From: Datura wrightii
Lineage: Eukaryota; Streptophyta; Magnoliopsida; Solanales; Solanaceae
Length of the DNA stretch: 64,000 nt
Assembly: GCA_035772735.1 (NCBI GenBank)
Contig: JASDFA010000019.1
Span: 89,650,001 to 89,714,000, forward strand
Reading direction: 5' to 3'
Shown here: positions 58,959-64,000 of the stretch, one piece after another
Layout: the number at the start of each line of letters is the position of its first letter
Position numbering within the stretch: position 1 is the stretch's first letter
The notes under the pieces: generated by a model
The model's database searches: none
What the model saw: the letters and a program-made list of their open reading frames with translations, nothing else
Told to the model about the DNA's origin: nothing
Made by a program: the position numbers and the translations under genes

Positions 58959-61470
58959 TGTAATGCCCCGAAAGCTCAAAATCAATATCCGGGACTTAAT
59001 TCAGAAAATCTGGAAAACTGCAGAAAAGTTGCAGAACGATCAACCTGACGGGTCATTAAGGGACCCAATGACTCGTCAGGTCAATCGTGAGAAGGATACC
59101 GAGGATATGTTTCAGTGTTCCTAAAGGACGACCCCATGAGTCGTTGTCAGGCCCCAAAACTCGTTAAGTCACCCGTTGCCAAGTTGGAGTTCAGAAGATT
59201 GAGGAATTTACAGTGTACTTGACGGAAGGTCACCACGAGTTGTCGTCAGCAGTAACGGCTCATCAGGTCCTTCATTTCCAGTCCCTTCTAGTGCTTTTAC
59301 CAATGTACCTGATGGACGACACACCGAGTCGTTCCCAGTCATGACAACTCTTCATGTGCCCGTCAGGAGATGGTAGAATTTCTCCAGTGAGCTTGAGGGG
59401 AGAACCCAACGACTCATTGGGCCAGGTAATGAGTCATTAAGTCACCCGTTAGGGGCACTTGACAGTTTTTCCCTGTGAATTTTTAAGGGCTATTTGGTAA
59501 TTTCCTATTCTCCCAAGCATTAAACCACGTCGTTTTGACTTTGATTTTATACGTTTTAGTGGGGGTAATGGGTCATTTTCCTCATTCCCCACTCAAGCAC
59601 TCAGAAAATACACCGTAAGTTCTCTCAGGAAATCTCAGAGCAAGAACTAGGGCAACTTTCTCCTCCTTAATTTCTCAAGATTTTCATGAGTTCTTCATCA
59701 GGTATGTGGGGTTTTAGCAAGGGGATTGTTCTTCCCTTGCCCCCAAGATCCTCCTCAATTTCTCCTATCAATCTTAAGCCTGAGCTTTTGAGTATGAGAA
59801 GCATTTATGTTTATTTTTCATTGATTTCACTTAGAATGATATTCATGTATATTGTTGATATGATCCCCATAAATTCCTATCAAATTGTCAGCGTTTATAC
59901 ATAAGTGAATCTAAGTCCTAACTTTTGAGTTATGAATTTTACTTATTAAATTTCCTCTAGTGAATGAAGAATGCTATCGGCTGAATTTTCTAGAATTTTA
60001 TATATATTTATATATGTGGAGTAGATGCTCCATTAATGAGAATGACGTTAGCCCTGTTGAATGAAATTCCTAGAATTTCTGAAATTGCTCTATATAATGA
60101 AATGCCCATATTGTTGGGATAGTTGAGTTCTCTATTGGCTGCTAGTAGTTCAAACTGGTTAGAACGTAGAGTCTCTTCAGAATCTTTCAGAAAATTGTCA
60201 CTTGATCAGTTTGACTCCATTTTATTTTCGAGATGTTAGTGGTGCCTCTCAGTTTTCAAACTCAGATTCAGATTTTAGTTATTTGGTCCATTAGGCGGTC
60301 ATGACATTCAGTTATAGCTCTGACCAGCCCTAGGACCCCGATTCAATTATTAGTTGTTCTATAGACAGTTACAGCTCTTCTAGATAAGCAGTTCTGACCA
60401 ATCTTAGGATCCAGTTTCAGAATTTGGTCCAATAAGGCTCTTAGGGTACATGCAGTTATTCATCTCTGACTAGTCTTGGGCCCCAGTTTCGAGCTATCAA
60501 CTTAGTAGTTCAGTTTAGGTTTTCCAGTGGGAGTAGAACTTAGCACCGAGCGGGCCGGGGTTCCAGCGCACCCAGGTTCCCAGAACTACGTTGTGAGCAT
60601 AGGTTTTAGTATTACTTGTCCCGATTGGCCCCAAATATATTTTTTTGATCACCTAGTTCATGCCTTTATACCCTGGCAAAGTATATATATTTTTTTGATC
60701 ACCTAGTTCATGCCTTTATACCCTGGCAAAGTATATTGGGTCCTGCTGGTGGGGTGTATACATCGGACTCCACGTCTAGCTCATGTGGTTAAATGTTGGT
60801 TATAGACCCTCCTACTAGTCAGTCCAGTCTAGTATAAGAATAAGGAACTCAGTTCAGTTCAGTTCAGTATCTCAGATTTAGTGATTCAGACTTAGGGCAT
60901 GTCCATGACCATCAGACAGGGTCATCTTGACCATTTCAGATTATATCAGTAGTTCAATTTAGTACTTGTTGGTCATGGCGTGTCATTTCAGTTTAGTCTT
61001 TATATTCAGTATGTCTCTCCCACTTACTCAGTACATTCAAAGTACTGGCGCATGTTTTTCATGCTGTATCGTTTCATGATACAGCTGCAGGTTCTTAGGT
61101 TTAGCACAGATAGTTACCTCAATTTAAGAGCATTCCACTTCAGCAGATCAGAGTGTGAGTCCTCATCATTCGAGGGCCTTGTTTAATTATTTCATTTGGT
61201 TATGGTTTTGTCTAGACTTAGAGTTAGCTGGGGGCATGTCCCAGCAACTCCTCAGTAGTTGGCTTTCATACCAGACTTGTCATTCAGAATTGCATTTAAG
61301 ATATATTACTTTCAGTCTTTACATTTTCTTAAACTGACGAAGCGGTTATTTATAAGTTCCCCTGTATGTTTACTCAAAATGTTAGTGTATGATAGACCAC
61401 GGGTTGACTTGGGGTCTCTTGGGGCTTCAAGTACCATGTTACGTCCAGGGTGTAGGCTCGGGGCGTGACA
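58959..61470 (+). repeat. Tekay-like solo LTR
   Basis: 2512 bp from TGTAATGCCCC to GGGGCGTGACA with an exact target duplication TTTTC (58954-58958 and 61471-61475). U3 (59040-59460) has many ATGACTCGT/ATGAGTCGT-type motifs. A donor-like CATCAG/GTATGTGGG is at 59702. Hairpins lie at 61029-61047, 61065-61083, 61159-61177 and 61223-61248. No interior remains, so it formed by LTR-LTR recombination. Confidence 0.93.
60635..60736 (+). repeat. 50-bp tandem duplication inside the solo LTR
   Basis: A unit containing TTTTTTGATCACCTAGTTCA and CCTTTATACCCTGGCAAAG occurs twice with a period of 50 bases and almost no difference. Confidence 0.95.
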
Positions 61471-61475
61471 TTTTC

Positions 61476-61690
61476 AAATTGGACATCAAGTCCTTGCAGC
61501 AAGTAAACCTATTATCACTTTCTGTAATCTGGGGGCAATTCACCTCAAGGGGGATAGACCATATGTCATACAAGAAGCATATTCAAGTGGTGCTAACAAA
61601 CTTGTTGATGGAAATGGCATGAGGATTGTTCTTGTTAACACAAATTATTGAAAATGTACTATCCTTGAACCAAGATTACGCTCCTTGAGG
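61476..61690 (+). pseudogene. TAT/Ogre-lineage integrase remnant, C-terminal part
   Basis: The frame continues that of the sequence before the solo LTR: QIGHQVLAA, then GDRPYVIQEAYSSGA and DGNGMRIVLVN, the typical C-terminal domain of TAT-lineage integrases. A stop lies at about 61647. Homology on both sides of the solo LTR confirms the insertion. Confidence 0.8.
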
Positions 61691-62110
61691 CATGAGCCTA
61701 AATTGCATATTACTTTTGACCCGTAACAGTATAAACTATGTACGACCTAAAATAAAGTCTGCTAGGTTAAAAACCTCACAAACGGTAGCCTAGTAAAAAG
61801 TTAGGATGTAAAATTTAAAAAAACAGCTCTTTCTAAACTACAAAATGACTTGATCCTCTTCACCGAGGTACGTGGACAACTTAGAGTTTCATTCTAAGTT
61901 GAGTCTCATCAGTTCAAAAATATACATCACCTTGTTGTTCGAGTGAAGTACGAGGGATTAAGGTATCTTACCAGGCAAATATCAGATCTACAGGAATTAT
62001 ATCATTAAAATTTGGACCTTCACCAAACACTAGTGGTTCAATAAGGGAAAATCTCCTTGACAAATAGGTTTCTCTGATAGAATGACTGTAATCTCTTAGC
62101 AAGTTGTCAT
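61691..62110 (+). other. 3' region of the TAT/Ogre-like element
   Basis: Contains GACTTGATCCTCTTCACCGAGGTACGTGG, in pieces: GACTTGATCCTC then CACCGAGGTACGTGG at about 61850-61875. This resembles the non-coding text that follows pol in TAT-lineage elements. No gene. Confidence 0.5.
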
Positions 62111-62351
62111 GTCTACAAGTTTAAGCCTCAAATAAATTACGTCTTCAAGATGAATTTTTAAAATATTCCAAGTCTTTAAGTTGAAGCTTCAAATCCAACA
62201 CATTTACAAGTCGAAGTCTTTAAATTTGCCAACTACAAGTTAAAGTCTCAAATTTGTCATGTCTTCAAGTTGAAATTTTCCAATCCACTATGTCTGTGAA
62301 TTGAAGTCTCAAACTCGCCAGATCTTTAAGTCGAGGTTTCAAACCCACTAA
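62111..62351 (+). repeat. Imperfect 30-bp tandem repeat, about 8 units
   Basis: Units start at about 62111, 62141, 62172, 62203, 62232, 62261, 62292 and 62322. The consensus is close to GTCTTCAAGTTGAAGTCTC followed by AAATYCRCCA. It lies in the 3' untranslated region of the TAT/Ogre-like element, a place where this lineage is known to carry variable tandem repeats. Confidence 0.85.
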
Positions 62352-62639
62352 ATAAGTCAATTCAAGAAGTCTTTATTAATAATTTATTAATTTTTAATTC
62401 AATTTTCATGGCAGCAAGGTTCTGAAAAATATGGCAAGCAAAAGATGTTAACTTGTTAGAACATTTGAAGTATAATCATAATGATGATTATATGACAATA
62501 ACAACAAAATAAGAAGAGAATATTAATCTAACACTAATAGTGTTTCTTATTTTCCCCTTTCTTATTAACTATAACTTCCACCAAATTAAAAATACAAAAG
62601 AGAAAAAAGAGCAATTAAATTTAATTTCTGAACTATTTA
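62352..62639. other. Unassigned AT-rich stretch
   Basis: No gene seen. AACACTAATAGTGTTT at about 62530-62545 contains CACTA and is a short palindrome; it might be the terminal end of the DNA transposon that follows, but I cannot find a partner end in the window. Confidence 0.3.
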
Positions 62640-62699
62640 AATAGTAGTCTTTATTTTTTACTACTAATAAAATTGTCAAAACCAACGTCAAAAGATGTC

Positions 62700-63050
62700 G
62701 GAAAAAATTGACTTCAAGAGGTCAATTCTGGCCTTCTTTTTATTCTTTAATTTTATTTCACAAAAATCAAACTCATGAATCTATTTATTTAATAAAAATT
62801 ATGTGAAATACAAATACCGACCTTTGGAGGTTGAAAAAGAATTTAGCGAGCAAATATCGACCTCCTAAGGTCAATAACTATTTTTAAAAATTAAAAAAGA
62901 AATTAAGGAATGCGACCTTAGGAGGTCAAAACATCTAATTAAAAACTATTTTACGTATACTGACCCCATGAAGTCGATATTTCTAGTCAAAATTAGGTTA
63001 AACTTATTTTTGAAAAATCAAACTCAATATTGACCTCGCGAGATCAATTT
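62700..63050. mobile_element. Probable CACTA (En/Spm-like) subterminal region
   Basis: Six near-palindromic copies of a GACCTC-N-GAGGTC motif lie at 62707-62726, 62816-62834, 62855-62876, 62911-62930, 62958-62979 and 63027-63048. GACCTCCTAAGGTC (third) and GACCTTAGGAGGTC (fourth) are exact reverse complements. Dense inverted short repeats of this type are typical of CACTA subterminal transposase-binding DNA. The rest of the element lies beyond the window. Confidence 0.55.
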
Positions 63051-64000
63051 TTTAATTAAAATATGAGATATATGTGAAAAGAATCTCATTTCATCCCAAA
63101 TCCTCTTCTCTGTCTCTATCTCTCTCCCCTCTTCCTCCCCATGACCAAATCACCAACAAGACCACCAGAACTAGTTCTGAACTCATTATAATCATCCCTC
63201 GCAGTTGTCTACTTGTAACCTTCATCTCCAGCTTGTGCTAACAGCATCCTAGCCACTGACCCCGCCATCGAAGAATCTCCACTAGAAGTAGTTTTTTAGT
63301 TTTGAATCTTTTAATTATGTGTATTAGTAGTATTACACTGCACAATTTTAGTTTAATTGATTTTTATGCTTGTTCAATATTATTATTTAGGGTATTTTAG
63401 ATTAGGGTTTAGTTAGATAATCTACACACTGTTTGCTTGCTTAATTTAATTGTCATTGTTGAACTTTGAATATAATTTAAACCTCAAATTGATATGAATT
63501 GATTAACTAGACTATTATTCTGAATTTTTATTAGTTACATTGTTGCGTAAAACTTTAAATTGAACTTTGAACTTAGAATTGAAATTGAACCTTTAAATAA
63601 GATAAATCTTAAGTTAAAACTTGGATTAAATTAAGTAATTGTTAAATTTAAAAATCAACAATATTAGTAAGTGTTAAATTATTACTTAATATAGTATTTA
63701 AAAATATTAAATTTAGATTTTCTTTTTGTATAGATAAATCGTAGTTAGATATATAATAGAAATTATATTGGCTGATAGGGGATGAGGGATGAATTTGTAT
63801 AAGGTGTCACTAGTTTTGTTAATTATGCAATGACACTTAAATATTTTTCATTTGATGGATTAATTAAGTGTTCTTGTAAGATATGGCAATGTAGAAATTA
63901 TTTAATACCAGATTGTTAAGCTTCATCTCTTTCAGTAAGGGATTTAAAAAAGATTATACAGTACGGAATAGTCATAGAGAAACTGAGAGTAGTTTTGATA
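63051..64000. other. Unassigned AT-rich sequence, possibly transposon leader and intron
   Basis: A pyrimidine-rich run (63095-63140) is followed by an ATG at 63141 with a short open stretch, then AT-rich, intron-like DNA to the window end. It could be the start of a CACTA transposase transcription unit. No domain is visible. Confidence 0.25.

Noticed and set aside
62111..62351. Regularly spaced repeats that could suggest a CRISPR array
   Set aside because: Units are imperfect and directly adjacent without unique spacers, and the context is a plant retrotransposon 3' region.

Overview
This window is plant nuclear DNA made almost entirely of nested LTR retrotransposons. The evidence is Ty3/gypsy elements of plant type, with primer-binding sites matching initiator-Met and Asp tRNAs, polypurine tracts, several perfect 5-bp target-site duplications, and one probable CACTA DNA transposon edge. 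The background is AT-rich and I could not recognise any complete host gene. A flowering plant, probably a eudicot, fits best; the sequence alone does not fix the species.

Layout. (1) Bases 1-18701 are a Tekay/Del-like LTR on the minus strand that starts outside the window. Two younger elements split it: a nearly intact 10.8-kb Del/Tekay chromovirus-type retrotransposon (884-11669, minus, 2760-bp LTRs, TSD TAAAC, one in-frame amber stop) and a non-autonomous element (12353-18298, minus, TSD GTGAC) that carries only a gag-like zinc-finger ORF. (2) Bases 18702-29709 hold a fragment of another Tekay LTR, then a decayed plus-strand Tekay pol with its 3' LTR. A second, older non-autonomous element (20547-26404) lies inside the integrase of that pol. 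(3) Bases 29710-38648 are mostly non-coding. They include a probable 4-kb solo LTR (31711-35762) and a stretch near 36-38 kb that I cannot assign. (4) Bases 38649-48713 are a second, decayed Tekay element on the plus strand. A solo LTR of the Del family (42020-44717) sits in its gag zinc knuckle. (5) Bases 48714-57661 hold two tandem LTRs of the family B type, a long non-coding 3' region, and a decayed Athila/TAT-like gag-protease with its own LTR. (6) Bases 57662-62351 are a decayed TAT/Ogre-lineage pol. A Tekay solo LTR (58959-61470, TSD TTTTC) interrupts it, and a 30-bp tandem repeat follows in the 3' region. (7) Bases 62640-64000 carry palindromic GACCTC/GAGGTC repeats typical of CACTA subterminal DNA, then AT-rich sequence.

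Common themes. Several LTR families place GC-rich inverted repeats directly upstream of a TATA box. The Tekay-type LTRs share a splice-donor-like site (consensus AG/GTATGT), and in the two elements where the gag start is visible an acceptor-like AG lies 3-4 bases before it, which suggests a spliced gag mRNA. The 3' parts of the Tekay LTRs keep a series of small hairpins, one with a covarying base pair. These cross-element patterns are the most interesting signals; none has been tested here beyond reading the sequence.
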